Shown one piece after another: positions 9,992 through 16,603 of a stretch of DNA of 64,000 nucleotides. The position numbers and the translations under genes were made by a program. The notes beneath the pieces were generated by a model, which saw only the letters and a list, made by a program, of their open reading frames with translations, searched no databases and was not told the DNA's origin. Numbering within the stretch: position 1 is the first letter of the stretch; every line of letters starts with the position of its first letter. Source of the stretch: Campylobacter showae CSUNSWCD (GTDB lineage: Bacteria; Campylobacterota; Campylobacteria; Campylobacterales; Campylobacteraceae); assembly GCF_000313615.1 (NCBI RefSeq), contig NZ_AMZQ01000001.1, positions 310,001-374,000 of the forward strand, in the 5' to 3' direction.

Positions 9992-10434
9992 TCGTCGCGC
10001 TTTATTATGATTTGAGTAGGGGCAAATAGCGCGCCTTGCTCTTGTAGCTCGTAATTTTTACCCAGTATCGTCTCTTTGTTTCTAGCCGTTATCCTGCTGT
10101 GTAGTTCAATGTCGCCCAGGTCGCCCGCTTCTTGCAGTAGCCTATTGGCCATTATTTGGTTTTTAATCGCCGTTTGCTTGAAAAAAGTTACCGCCCTTGC
10201 GTTGTCGCTTACTACCTGCGTCACGGCTTCGCGTTCGTATTCGTTTAGATCGGATAGTTCGGTTAGGTACTGCGTGCCTTTAGCTATCGTGCTTTTTAGA
10301 TTTTGGCTTATGCCCTTAGTGATGTTATTTATCGCGCCTGCGCTGAGGTTAAAAAGCTTTTGTAGTGCTCTTTGGCTCATTCCTGCTTTATGCTTGGCTA
10401 ATATCTGCGCTCTTACTTCGGGCGTTATTTTCAT
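9988..10434 (-). CDS. HTH protein, possible small terminase (TerS-like)
   Basis: The 148-residue product starts with a helix-turn-helix (MKITPEVRAQILAKHKAGMS, then QRALQKLFNLSAGAINNITKG). A long helical middle follows, and it ends in a short beta segment (APTQIIIKRDD). This three-part plan, DNA-binding head, oligomerising helices and C-terminal strand, is that of small terminase subunits, and the IELHSRITARNKETILGK stretch resembles phage TerS proteins. A transposon or regulatory HTH protein is the alternative. The start overlaps the upstream AlpA-like gene (ATGA). A TerS without a large terminase is what many phage satellites carry. Confidence 0.45.
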   Translation of the reverse strand: MKITPEVRAQILAKHKAGMSQRALQKLFNLSAGAINNITKGISQNLKSTIAKGTQYLTELSDLNEYEREAVTQVVSDNARAVTFFKQTAIKNQIMANRLLQEAGDLGDIELHSRITARNKETILGKNYELQEQGALFAPTQIIIKRDD

Positions 10435-10622
10435 TTTACCGCCTTTAGCTCGCTTACGGCTTGATTTACCGCTTCGCGTTCGTATCTTACGGCGCGCCCT
10501 ATCTTGACAAAGGGTAATACGAAGTTAAAGCGGTCTTTGTATTTGTCGCTTCTCATCTTAGTAAGCGTGCTTTGCGATAAGTTTAAAATTTGCCCTACCT
10601 GCTTTGGCGTTAATAGCTCCAT
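10431..10622 (-). CDS. AlpA/excisionase-type small DNA-binding protein
   Basis: The 63-residue product, starting MELLTPKQVGQILNLSQSTL, is a MerR-like winged helix of the HTH_17 type. It has the usual LTPKQVGQILNLS helix pair and the closing GRAVRYEREAVNQAV wing. The frame is open upstream to 10784, but that part is unlike a protein and includes a palindrome, while the ATG at 10622 has an AAAGG site in front. Such proteins act as excisionases or activators. It is a second copy of this class in the element (see 16604-16795). Confidence 0.75.
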   Translation of the reverse strand: MELLTPKQVGQILNLSQSTLTKMRSDKYKDRFNFVLPFVKIGRAVRYEREAVNQAVSELKAVK

Positions 10623-10701
10623 TGTTTGCCTTTGTGACGTTTTGAGGTATTTTAACGCGTATTGGGGTGTTTGTTGGTTTGTGGTGGGGTCTTGGTTGCG
10701 C

Positions 10702-10798
10702 TTCCATAAAAAAATGGAGGCGAAATAATTGCACTGTGACAAGTCGTTACGGTGCGTTCTGGTTGTATGACGGGCTACGGACAAATAGGGCGGGGTGT
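10702..10798. repeat. palindrome and G-rich box shared with the iteron region
   Basis: At 10702-10719 a palindrome with arms TCCAT/ATGGA around an A tract matches the reverse complement of 12246-12263 in 17 of 18 bases. At 10781-10798 the box ACAAATAGGGCGGGGTGT matches 12132-12149 in 16 of 18 bases. Both shared boxes sit upstream of the small HTH gene and again next to the iterons. They are probably binding sites for an element protein. Confidence 0.55.
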
Positions 10799-10850
10799 TC
10801 GATAAAATAGACTTATGGAGGAGGGCTATTTAAAGCCCCCTTTGATAAGC

Positions 10851-11228
10851 CTACGCGCCCTTTAGGTCTTTGTGCCACGTGTAGCTACCTTTTGGCGTGA
10901 TTTGCTCTTGTAGCTTGTCGTTTAGCTCGCTTAGGTGCTTTATTTGCTCTTCTAGCCTTTCGCACTCGCTAGCATAATAATTAAAAAGGCGGTATGCTTG
11001 TAAACCGGTTTCAAATAAGGCGTCCGCCATTCCCTTTGCTTCTCTCTTTGCTATCTCGGCTTTAAACGCTTCGCGCGCCTTGTCGCCTCCTGCTCGCTCT
11101 AGCTCAATACCTCGCTTATGCAAGCTAGTCCATAACCTAAAAGCGAAATCTTTTAACTGAGAATAGCTGGGCGCGTCTGCGCCCTTAGCTAAATATCTCA
11201 AAGCTTGGTTAAAGTCTCTTTTGTTCAT
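10851..11228 (-). CDS. hypothetical protein of the element (125 aa)
   Basis: A 125-residue soluble helical protein. Its C-terminal half (ASECERLEEQIKHLSELNDK) has a heptad-like pattern consistent with a short coiled coil. No known domain is recognised. The start overlaps the stop of the upstream 84-residue gene (11225-11228), so the two form a coupled pair driven from the array of boxes at 11509-11613. Confidence 0.65.
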   Translation of the reverse strand: MNKRDFNQALRYLAKGADAPSYSQLKDFAFRLWTSLHKRGIELERAGGDKAREAFKAEIAKREAKGMADALFETGLQAYRLFNYYASECERLEEQIKHLSELNDKLQEQITPKGSYTWHKDLKGA

Positions 11229-11479
11229 TGTTCGCTCCTTTGGGTTAGTTCCTCTTTTTGCTCGGATATTTTCTTATCTGCGTAATCTCGCACCGCTTGG
11301 GCTACGTCGTCAATCGCCACGCTTAGGAAATAAGAGGCGTTTGCCATTGCGGTGGCGTTGGTTCCTACGCCTTTTTGCAGATAGGGCAAAGCATACACTA
11401 GCGTGCTTATTGCATTTAGCGCGCTTGGTATCTCGTTTGTTAAGTCTAGCTCGTCGGCTATGTCGAATGTTAATTGCAT
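11225..11479 (-). CDS. hypothetical protein of the element (84 aa), first gene of the leftward operon
   Basis: An 84-residue acidic protein beginning MQLTFDIADELDLTNEIPSA and ending in a charged helix. No family recognised. GGAGACCC lies just upstream of the ATG. It is the first gene leftwards of the divergent control region and so is the likely first target of the repressor encoded at 11650. AMANASYFLSVAIDDVAQAV suggests a helical core. Confidence 0.65.
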   Translation of the reverse strand: MQLTFDIADELDLTNEIPSALNAISTLVYALPYLQKGVGTNATAMANASYFLSVAIDDVAQAVRDYADKKISEQKEELTQRSEQ

Positions 11480-11508
11480 TGGGTCTCCTTTGTGGTAAGT
11501 TTTTCATC

Positions 11509-11613
11509 GTTGATTAAATATTTGATGAAATAATATCATCTTTGATTTAATAAGTCAAGTGTTTTTACAATCTTTGATGAAGTATTTTAATAATATTTTA
11601 CATTTTTGATTAA
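11509..11613. promoter_or_regulatory. array of TTTGATKAA boxes at exact 32-bp steps in the divergent control region
   Basis: Copies of TTTGATKAA begin at 11509 (first base G), 11541 (ending TTA instead of TAA), 11573 and 11605: steps of 32, 32 and 32 bp, about three helical turns. An extra copy starts at 11521. The region lies between the leftward operon and the rightward repressor gene. The last box is directly upstream of a TACAAT -10 element at 11620-11625 in front of the repressor, so a protein bound there would block that promoter. The boxes and spacing are seen; their role as operators is inferred. Confidence 0.65.
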
Positions 11614-11649
11614 AAATGATACAATTAGCTAAAATTTAAAAGGGCAAAA

Positions 11650-11856
11650 ATGCTAAAAAGTGATTTTTTAAAGAGGTTGAGCGATTTGGGCTTATCGGTC
11701 AATGACTTCGCAAATTTAACAAAACTAAACGCAGGCAGTATTTACAACTGGAATGACGAAAAAAAGCCTATTCCGTCTTGGGTTGAGCCGTTTTTGGTAT
11801 GCTACGAAAAATCCACACGCTACGAAAAAATCAAAGAATTAACTAAAGACCTTTAG
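11650..11856 (+). CDS. small HTH repressor-like protein
   Basis: The 68-residue product is the only plus-strand gene of the element. It contains an HTH reading LKRLSDLGLSVNDFANLTKL, then NAGSIYNWNDE, the recognition-helix pattern of Cro/CI-type regulators that use a Trp-Asn turn. It stands divergent from the leftward operon with the 32-bp box array between. A TACAAT -10 and an AAAGGG ribosome site precede it. It is the best candidate to bind the boxes and keep the element silent, with the KilAC protein as possible counteractor. Confidence 0.75.
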   Translation: MLKSDFLKRLSDLGLSVNDFANLTKLNAGSIYNWNDEKKPIPSWVEPFLVCYEKSTRYEKIKELTKDL

Positions 11857-11933
11857 CCTCATCGCTCCTAAACTCCTTTTAAATCCCACCGCTTTAAATC
11901 TCTCTGCGATAGCTATCGGTATTTAATTCCCCT

Positions 11934-12023
11934 AGCTACCTAAATTAAACTTACCTAGCTTTTAGCTACCTACGTTAAACGTACCTAGCTTTTAGCTCTA
12001 TGAATTAAACTCACCCAGCTTTT
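11934..12023. repeat. three tandem 30-bp iterons
   Basis: Units at 11934-11963, 11964-11993 and 11994-12023 have identical length and no spacers. Each begins AGCT, has TTAAAC at its centre and ends CAGCTTTT or TAGCTTTT. The second unit contains a near-perfect dyad ACGTT/AACGT, and the other two have weaker versions at the same place. The lack of spacers rules out a CRISPR array. Confidence 0.85.
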
Positions 12024-12040
12024 AGGGTTTTCCTCTTTTT

Positions 12041-12049
12041 TGTGGATAA
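12041..12049 (-). promoter_or_regulatory. DnaA box
   Basis: The sequence TGTGGATAA is the exact complement of the TTATCCACA DnaA consensus and lies 18 bp after the last iteron. A single box could be chance, but its position beside iterons makes it notable. Confidence 0.55.
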
Positions 12050-12119
12050 CCCCTTTTTCAGATTTTCTTGAATAAATGCGTTTCTCTTTTTTGAGAAATC
12101 CAAAAAGGGCTGGTTGAAT

Positions 12120-12149
12120 ACCCCGCCCGTTACAAATCAGGCGGGGTGT
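12120..12149. repeat. GC-rich hairpin overlapping the shared GGCGGGGTGT box
   Basis: ACCCCGCC (12120-12127) pairs with GGCGGGGT (12140-12147) across a 12-nt loop. The right arm is part of the 18-bp box also found at 10781-10798. It is not followed by a T tract, so it is unlikely to be a plain terminator. Confidence 0.55.
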
Positions 12150-12245
12150 CGGTAGTGGCTTACTTTGCACCTATGGGCTAAATTTGACTTAGGGCATAAC
12201 GCGCCTATGGGCTAGATTAAATCTACCTCATCGCTTGGCTGTGCG

Positions 12246-12263
12246 TTCCATTTTTTTATGGAA
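12246..12263. repeat. palindrome TTCCAT-T6-ATGGAA, inverted copy of the 10702 box
   Basis: Six-base arms around a T tract. Its reverse complement equals 10702-10719 in 17 of 18 bases. The two copies lie about 1.5 kb apart. Confidence 0.6.
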
Positions 12264-12351
12264 TGACGATTTTTGGGCTACTCGCTCGTCGCCTGAAAAC
12301 TAAGGCAACGGCACAGGGCTAAAAAGCTTTTGGTTGCGTATGCTACCGCCT

Positions 12352-12368
12352 CCGCCCTTTGAGGGCGG
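12352..12368. repeat. strong GC hairpin, possible nick or regulatory site
   Basis: CCGCCCT and AGGGCGG form a perfect 7-bp stem with a 3-nt loop. It has no T tract on either side. In rolling-circle replicons such hairpins present the nick site to Rep; here that is speculation based on the Rep-like gene at 14043-14789. Confidence 0.45.
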
Positions 12369-12995
12369 GGCGTATTCATCTAAAGGGTTAAAATTCTCTC
12401 TTTTTTTAACATATCGCCTTTTATTTGTTAGAAAATACGCCAAAAATTAACAATACGCATTTAAACGCAAAATAAAGCCTTCTGTTTGATTTTAACTCTT
12501 TTTGATGTCTTTGTATGTTCTGGAGGCTCTTTTTAAAACGTAGCCCAGTTATTTTTATTCTATGGGCTATTATGTTAATTTACTCTCTTTGCTATTAGAT
12601 TAACGCTCGCTTGTTTCACTCGCTCGCTACTTTAAGGAAAATAGGCAAGGTTTATCAAAAAGGCGGGATTTTTGAGGGATGAAAAGTAAATGCTACCCTA
12701 CCTACTAAGGGGGTCTGAAACTTAAATTGCGTTTTTTCTCCGCCTGCACGAGTGCGAGCTAGCCCCGTGTGCGTGCTAGTTTGCGCTTTATCGAGGTGTC
12801 AAAATCCGTTTATTTTTCGTTATTGGAGTTGATAACGAGTGACAACGAAAAGCGATACACGTTTTAGAGTTTCTTAAAGTAAATGAAACTGGCAAAAAAC
12901 GGCTTAAGGATTTTTGGCAATTTGGGGTAAATTTGGCAATAAATATGCGATGAGGTTACGGGCGTTACAATGTAGCGTTGTGGTGATTTTTGTCT

Positions 12996-13610
12996 TTAGA
13001 CTCTTTGATATTCTGCGGGTATTTTGACAATCTCGCCGTTTAAATTTACCTCGTTCGGGAGTAATGCGCGCCTTATGTGTTTAGCTTTTATTTCTAGGCT
13101 CGCGGTCGCATTTTGCTTTAGCTCGTGGGAGTATTTGGCTCTATTTGGCGGTGTTAATAAGATTATGCTTTTGTGTGGGTATGTTTGGCGTATGGTTTTA
13201 ATTGTGGATACTAGGTCGGTATCCGCAGTTACTAAAAAGGCTTTGTCGAAATCGTCATTAAAGGCGTCTTGTAAAAGCCTAATGGCTATGTTAATGTCTG
13301 TCTGTTTTTCCTCGTGTGTAGCATATCGTGCTCCACATATGTGGCATTTAGCAAATTTCTTTTTAAAGCTTCCAAATATCGCTTTAACACCTGCGCCTTG
13401 CAATGCCTTAGTGTAAGCTTCGTATCTTTGCATTTTGGTTGGCAAATGTGTTGGAGGGGCTGAAAAATAATAAACCTCATTTAGTTCGTCACCCTCTTTT
13501 AAAAATAACTCACAAAGCTTGCGCAAATTTAGCCATTTAAGCGTATTATCTTTTAAGGCATCGATTGAGTGATAAAGATTAAAGCCGTCTATGTAAGCGT
13601 TGATTTTCAA
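12996..13610 (-). CDS. NYN-domain (PIN-like) ribonuclease family protein
   Basis: From the TTG at 13610 the 204-residue product reads (M)KINAYIDGFNLYHSI, the usual N-terminus of NYN/LabA-type proteins. Acidic residues expected for metal-dependent nuclease activity are present in AYIDGFN, EEKQTDINIAI and VTADTDLV. A CHICGARY zinc-ribbon-like insert lies in the middle. The frame is open to an ATG at 13727, but that would add 39 atypical residues, whereas AGGGAGG lies nine bases before the TTG. The family acts on RNA; the target here is unknown, and defence or toxin-like roles are possible for an island-borne copy. Confidence 0.8.
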   Translation of the reverse strand: MKINAYIDGFNLYHSIDALKDNTLKWLNLRKLCELFLKEGDELNEVYYFSAPPTHLPTKMQRYEAYTKALQGAGVKAIFGSFKKKFAKCHICGARYATHEEKQTDINIAIRLLQDAFNDDFDKAFLVTADTDLVSTIKTIRQTYPHKSIILLTPPNRAKYSHELKQNATASLEIKAKHIRRALLPNEVNLNGEIVKIPAEYQRV

Positions 13611-13620
13611 AGTCCGAGAC

Positions 13621-13639
13621 CTCCCTAAAAAATAGGGAG
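13621..13639 (-). promoter_or_regulatory. hairpin that hides the ribosome site of the NYN gene
   Basis: CTCCCTA and TAGGGAG form a perfect 7-bp stem with a 5-nt loop. The 3' arm in the transcript is the AGGGAG of the only good Shine-Dalgarno sequence for the TTG start at 13610. Folded RNA would block initiation. The complementarity is seen; a regulatory role is inferred. Confidence 0.5.
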
Positions 13640-13792
13640 CTCGGTTAGGGTGTTCCCTAAGTGGATAAACGTATTTTATCCATTTTGTGTTTAAATCTCG
13701 CTTTATTTGATACCTACTCGCTATCATAAGCTATCAGATAGATTTATTTTGCTTGACTTGTTTAAAAATGGACCGTATAATACGTCTTACAT

Positions 13793-14029
13793 TCAAGGGG
13801 CTCCTTGTGCCCCACTTTCTAAGTATTCAATCAAGCCTTCATCAAAACATTTTAAAATATCGTTTAAAAATATTTCTATCTTTGACGGTTCTATGCCGAT
13901 TATTATCTCTTTCAGCTTAGTTGATAGCCTAGGTGTGCCGTTTACGTTGAGTTTGTAAAGGTTTTCAAAATGAAAGGCGCGGTTTCTTATCGTGAGTATG
14001 AGCGAATAGCAAATTTTAACCTTTTTAAG
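13793..14029 (-). pseudogene. 3' remnant of an Abi-like (abortive-infection family) gene
   Basis: On the minus strand a 78-codon frame follows a TAG (14030-14032) but has no ATG, GTG or TTG start. It reads LKKVKICYSLILTIRNRAFH, then FENLYKLNVNG, and ends GLIEYLESGAQGAP before TGA at 13793-13795. The IRNRAFHFENL segment resembles the C-terminal R-N-x-x-x-H motif of Abi-type HEPN proteins. The missing 5' part suggests deletion between the Rep-like and NYN genes. It is too short for certain naming. Confidence 0.45.
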
Positions 14030-14042
14030 CTATCAGCGGTTA

Positions 14043-14789
14043 TCACGCCCTTAGCTCTCTTTTGTTATTCTTTGCCTTGTATGCGAGCTTTGCCGGCTGC
14101 GCTTTGGTCGCAATGTCGATTATTTGCGAGAAATCGCGTACGGCTTGGCGCAGTTGTAGCTCCAGGCGTTCGGCTCTAGGCAATAACGCGGGTTTATTTA
14201 AATCGATTATCGGGGCGGTTGCCTCTGCGCGATACAATGGCAAATTTAGATTATTCTTTTTGGCTTTGTCGTAAAAATAGACGCGCTCTAACGCCGTAAG
14301 CTCGGTTTTTAAATACGTCGTATCGCCTATTTGAGCTTTGTCGAATGCGTCCAGACAAAATGGTTCGGGGCGGTCGAAACATAAATCAACGCTCGAGACG
14401 TTATTAACCGCGCCTAAAAGCTCCGCTACGAGGTCAAAGGGCGGGGCGGGCTTGTGATATTGCTTTAGCCCGTAAAACTCAATCACGGCGCGCTGCCGGC
14501 ACTCGCTCGGGGCTTTTGTCGTGGCGTAAAATATGCTTAAATTTTCGAGTTCGTAAAGCTCGGTTATTTTTAGCCCTCGAAATTCATAACGATTGGATAT
14601 TTTTATCTCTTTCGTATCTTGCATTTTTCGCCACTTCAAGCCGTGATTTTTGGCTATGCTTTTAAGTAGCTCTATTTTGGTGTAGTGCTTGCGCGTTACT
14701 CTGTTTTTTAGGAAACTCGCACGTATGGTGTCTATGGCTATGCTAGGCGTTTCAGCTAGTATTTGGGTAATTTGAGGTAATATTTCCAC
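14043..14789 (-). CDS. putative replication initiator (Rep-like) protein
   Basis: The 248-residue protein has an N-terminal part with helices suited to DNA binding (TRKHYTKIELLKSIAKNHGL). The core, NVSSVDLCFDRPEPF, then TYLKT, VYFYDKAKK and LPLYRAEATA, has a D-x-x-x-D, a Y-x-K and an R-x-E in the order seen in Rep_trans and filamentous-phage type initiators. The similarity is by pattern only. It lies upstream of the iteron core on the same strand and is not overlapped with the KilAC gene, with a hairpin (14805-14836) between them. A phage protein of another function remains possible. Confidence 0.45.
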   Translation of the reverse strand: MEILPQITQILAETPSIAIDTIRASFLKNRVTRKHYTKIELLKSIAKNHGLKWRKMQDTKEIKISNRYEFRGLKITELYELENLSIFYATTKAPSECRQRAVIEFYGLKQYHKPAPPFDLVAELLGAVNNVSSVDLCFDRPEPFCLDAFDKAQIGDTTYLKTELTALERVYFYDKAKKNNLNLPLYRAEATAPIIDLNKPALLPRAERLELQLRQAVRDFSQIIDIATKAQPAKLAYKAKNNKRELRA

Positions 14790-14804
14790 GTTTTACAATC
14801 CAAA

Positions 14805-14836
14805 GGGCGGTTAAACTTCGCTTGGCTTGACCGCCC
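14805..14836 (-). terminator. hairpin between the KilAC and Rep-like genes
   Basis: GGGCGGT (14805-14811) pairs with ACCGCCC (14830-14836) over an 18-nt loop. On the minus strand it is followed by only three T residues, so it may attenuate rather than end transcription. The 16-base sequence ATCCAAAGGGCGGTTA around it recurs at 15308-15323 inside the KilAC gene. Confidence 0.4.
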
Positions 14837-14854
14837 CCCTAGAAATCTTTAAAA

Positions 14855-15688
14855 TTAACCCTCTGCTAATTGAGGCGCATTTTTTGCTTTTATCGCCTCG
14901 ATTAGCTTTTTAGCTAACTTTACTTGACCCTTTGGCGTTATTAGAGTGATGAGGTTTAGCCCGCGCTCTCCGTTTGGCTTTGTAAACGTCTGCGGTTTGC
15001 GTCTAAAATAGCCCATATTTAGATACTTTTGCAAAGGCTCGTTATTGAGCATTAAAATCCCCAACTCGCGCATTAGAGCAAATAATCGTATCTCGCCCGT
15101 GTCTATGCCCTTATCTTTATCGCAAAGGATTTTCGCATATTCGCCTATTTTAATATCGCCCTTGCTAACCTCAACGGCTCGTGCGAAATCTACGTAAGGC
15201 TCATCGGCTTTTACTTTGCACTCTAGGCGTTTTACTTCGTCTTGCGTGTCTGCTAGCCTCAAAAGAATATCGGCAGCCGCTCGCGGGTCTGCTAATACGT
15301 CGTGAATATCCAAAGGGCGGTTACCGCCGTTTAGGATAAAATCGCTAGCCCAATCCCTGAATAAAATCGTCTGCGGCGTCTCCTCCAATTTAAAGCCTAG
15401 TGTAATAATGCCCTTTTTAGTCCAAAAGACCATTTTTTGAGGCTTTACTCCCTCCCTTCTATTAGAAGGGGGTGTATCTGTTAAGTTTCCTTTGCCGTCG
15501 TTATACATATCTTTGTAATAATAATGCACGCCCTCGCGGTATTCGGTCGCGCCTTTTATTCTTTGTAAGCTTACCGCGTTTTGCGTTACGCCGAAACCCT
15601 GCGCTACTTGCTTGTCCGACAAGCTCCAGGTGTCTTGATACTCCGAAATCTCTAAATTTAGATCGTTAAATGTTACTATTGCGCTCAT
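14855..15688 (-). CDS. phage-type antirepressor with C-terminal KilAC domain
   Basis: The 277-residue protein has an N-terminal DNA-interacting part (residues ~1-130; SLSDKQVAQGFGVTQNAVS and GIITLGFKL). The KilAC domain is at roughly 150-270 and includes DEPYVDFARAVEVSKGDIKI, LFALMRELGIL and PLQKYLNMGYFRR. Such proteins relieve CI-type repression or act as regulators in phages and islands. It overlaps the preceding small gene by four bases (ATGA). In this element its obvious partner is the repressor at 11650. Family call is firm, biochemical role inferred. Confidence 0.82.
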   Translation of the reverse strand: MSAIVTFNDLNLEISEYQDTWSLSDKQVAQGFGVTQNAVSLQRIKGATEYREGVHYYYKDMYNDGKGNLTDTPPSNRREGVKPQKMVFWTKKGIITLGFKLEETPQTILFRDWASDFILNGGNRPLDIHDVLADPRAAADILLRLADTQDEVKRLECKVKADEPYVDFARAVEVSKGDIKIGEYAKILCDKDKGIDTGEIRLFALMRELGILMLNNEPLQKYLNMGYFRRKPQTFTKPNGERGLNLITLITPKGQVKLAKKLIEAIKAKNAPQLAEG

Positions 15689-15921
15689 ATTTTGCCCCCT
15701 AAGTATCTTTTAGCCTTTTGGAAATCGTCGATACGCCATAATTTAAACCGCCTTTTAGGGTTATTTGCGTCAGTGCACCATCTAAATTTAACGATTTTTT
15801 CCCTAAAAAGCTCTACTAAATACTGATTTGCGTTACTTATGCCAAACACTCGCCCCGCGGTTATTTCCGTTCCGTCCCACATCATTTTTATTAATGCCGT
15901 TTTATGTTTGCTTTGTATCAT
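15685..15921 (-). CDS. hypothetical small basic protein (78 aa)
   Basis: A 78-residue basic protein, MIQSKHKTALIKMMWDGTEI and onward, with a probable winged-helix layout (strand WCTDANNPKRRFKLWRI). Overlaps its neighbours by four bases on both sides. A DNA-binding role is likely from charge and position, but no family is recognised. Confidence 0.65.
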   Translation of the reverse strand: MIQSKHKTALIKMMWDGTEITAGRVFGISNANQYLVELFREKIVKFRWCTDANNPKRRFKLWRIDDFQKAKRYLGGKI

Positions 15922-16148
15922 CGGTTATTCTCCTCTCTTATGCCTGCTTTTATTTCCAGCTCTTTTATGCTCTTACTCTGCGTCTGCACGATATGAAACA
16001 AATCGTAAGCGCAATCAAGCAAAGGTTGAGCTACGCCGTCTAAGCTCGCCACCTTGTAAGCGTGCAAATGCTTTTTAAAAGCCTTTAGCATAACCTCATC
16101 GTCCGCGCTAAAGCAAAGTTTGCTAGGCGTAAATACTAGCTTATTCAT
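15918..16148 (-). CDS. hypothetical protein (76 aa)
   Basis: A 76-residue helical protein starting MNKLVFTPSKLCFSADDEVM, with no recognised domain. A good AGGAG site precedes the ATG and the start overlaps the upstream stop. It is part of the tight early-type operon between alpA and the KilAC gene. Confidence 0.65.
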   Translation of the reverse strand: MNKLVFTPSKLCFSADDEVMLKAFKKHLHAYKVASLDGVAQPLLDCAYDLFHIVQTQSKSIKELEIKAGIREENNR

Positions 16149-16602
16149 TGTTCGCGCTCCTTTGAAAAAATCGCTCTCTTAGCCGTTGATTTTCGGCGTG
16201 GAGTGCGTTTAGCTCTCTCGCCTGCTCGGTCAAGGCGCAAAACAAATCAAAGGCTACGGGCTTAAAATTTGCCGTATCGTCTCCGCTTTGCTCGTCTTGT
16301 AAATGTTTGAGATAAATATCGGGGTAGCACTCTTTTAGCATTTTTACGTAAAGTTCGGGCGCGCTTTTTATCTCTTTGCACTCTCGCGCTATTTCGCCGA
16401 TACTCTTTTGATTTAGCTCCGTTTCGCGCTCCTCGAATAAATCAAAGGCTACGCAAAGAGCTTTAATCACGCCTTTTTGTAGGTCGCTTTGCTCCTGCTC
16501 GTCCGTCTGCGCGTAAATCGCCTTAATCTCGGGGTATTTGGATAAACGGGCATAAAAACGCCCGTATAGCCTCGCTTCGTTATCGTCTTTAAATGCTTTC
16601 AT
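16141..16602 (-). CDS. hypothetical protein (153 aa) with C-terminal coiled coil
   Basis: A 153-residue acidic protein, mostly helical. The last 30 residues (ALTEQARELNALHAENQRLR) form a likely coiled coil. An in-frame GTG at 16611 is possible, but the ATG at 16602 has AGGAG eight bases upstream and is preferred. Located directly downstream of the AlpA-like gene. No function can be assigned. Confidence 0.65.
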   Translation of the reverse strand: MKAFKDDNEARLYGRFYARLSKYPEIKAIYAQTDEQEQSDLQKGVIKALCVAFDLFEERETELNQKSIGEIARECKEIKSAPELYVKMLKECYPDIYLKHLQDEQSGDDTANFKPVAFDLFCALTEQARELNALHAENQRLRERFFQRSANNE

Positions 16603-16603
16603 C

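Larger units (their letters stand above)
11857..12995. other. 1.1 kb non-coding core, candidate replication origin region
   Basis: No credible gene is found on either strand. The stretch holds three tandem 30-bp iterons (11934-12023), a perfect TTATCCACA DnaA box (12041-12049, minus strand), a GC-rich hairpin at 12120-12147, a palindrome at 12246-12263, and a 7-bp GC hairpin at 12352-12368. After that, AT-rich DNA with runs of T extends to about 12.5 kb. Iterons, a DnaA box and AT-rich flank next to a Rep-like gene are the parts of a theta- or satellite-type origin. Replication activity is inference. Confidence 0.55.

Noticed and set aside
11934-12023. CRISPR array from the 30-bp repeats
   Set aside because: The three units are directly adjacent with no spacers and no cas genes are near; they behave as iterons.
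13610-13727. 39-residue N-terminal extension of the NYN protein from the ATG at 13727
   Set aside because: The extension is unlike the family N-terminus and runs through the hairpin and ribosome site that serve the TTG start.
13707-13958. 83-residue plus-strand frame
   Set aside because: Antisense to the Abi-like remnant and to the region upstream of the NYN gene; the minus strand carries the protein-like signal.
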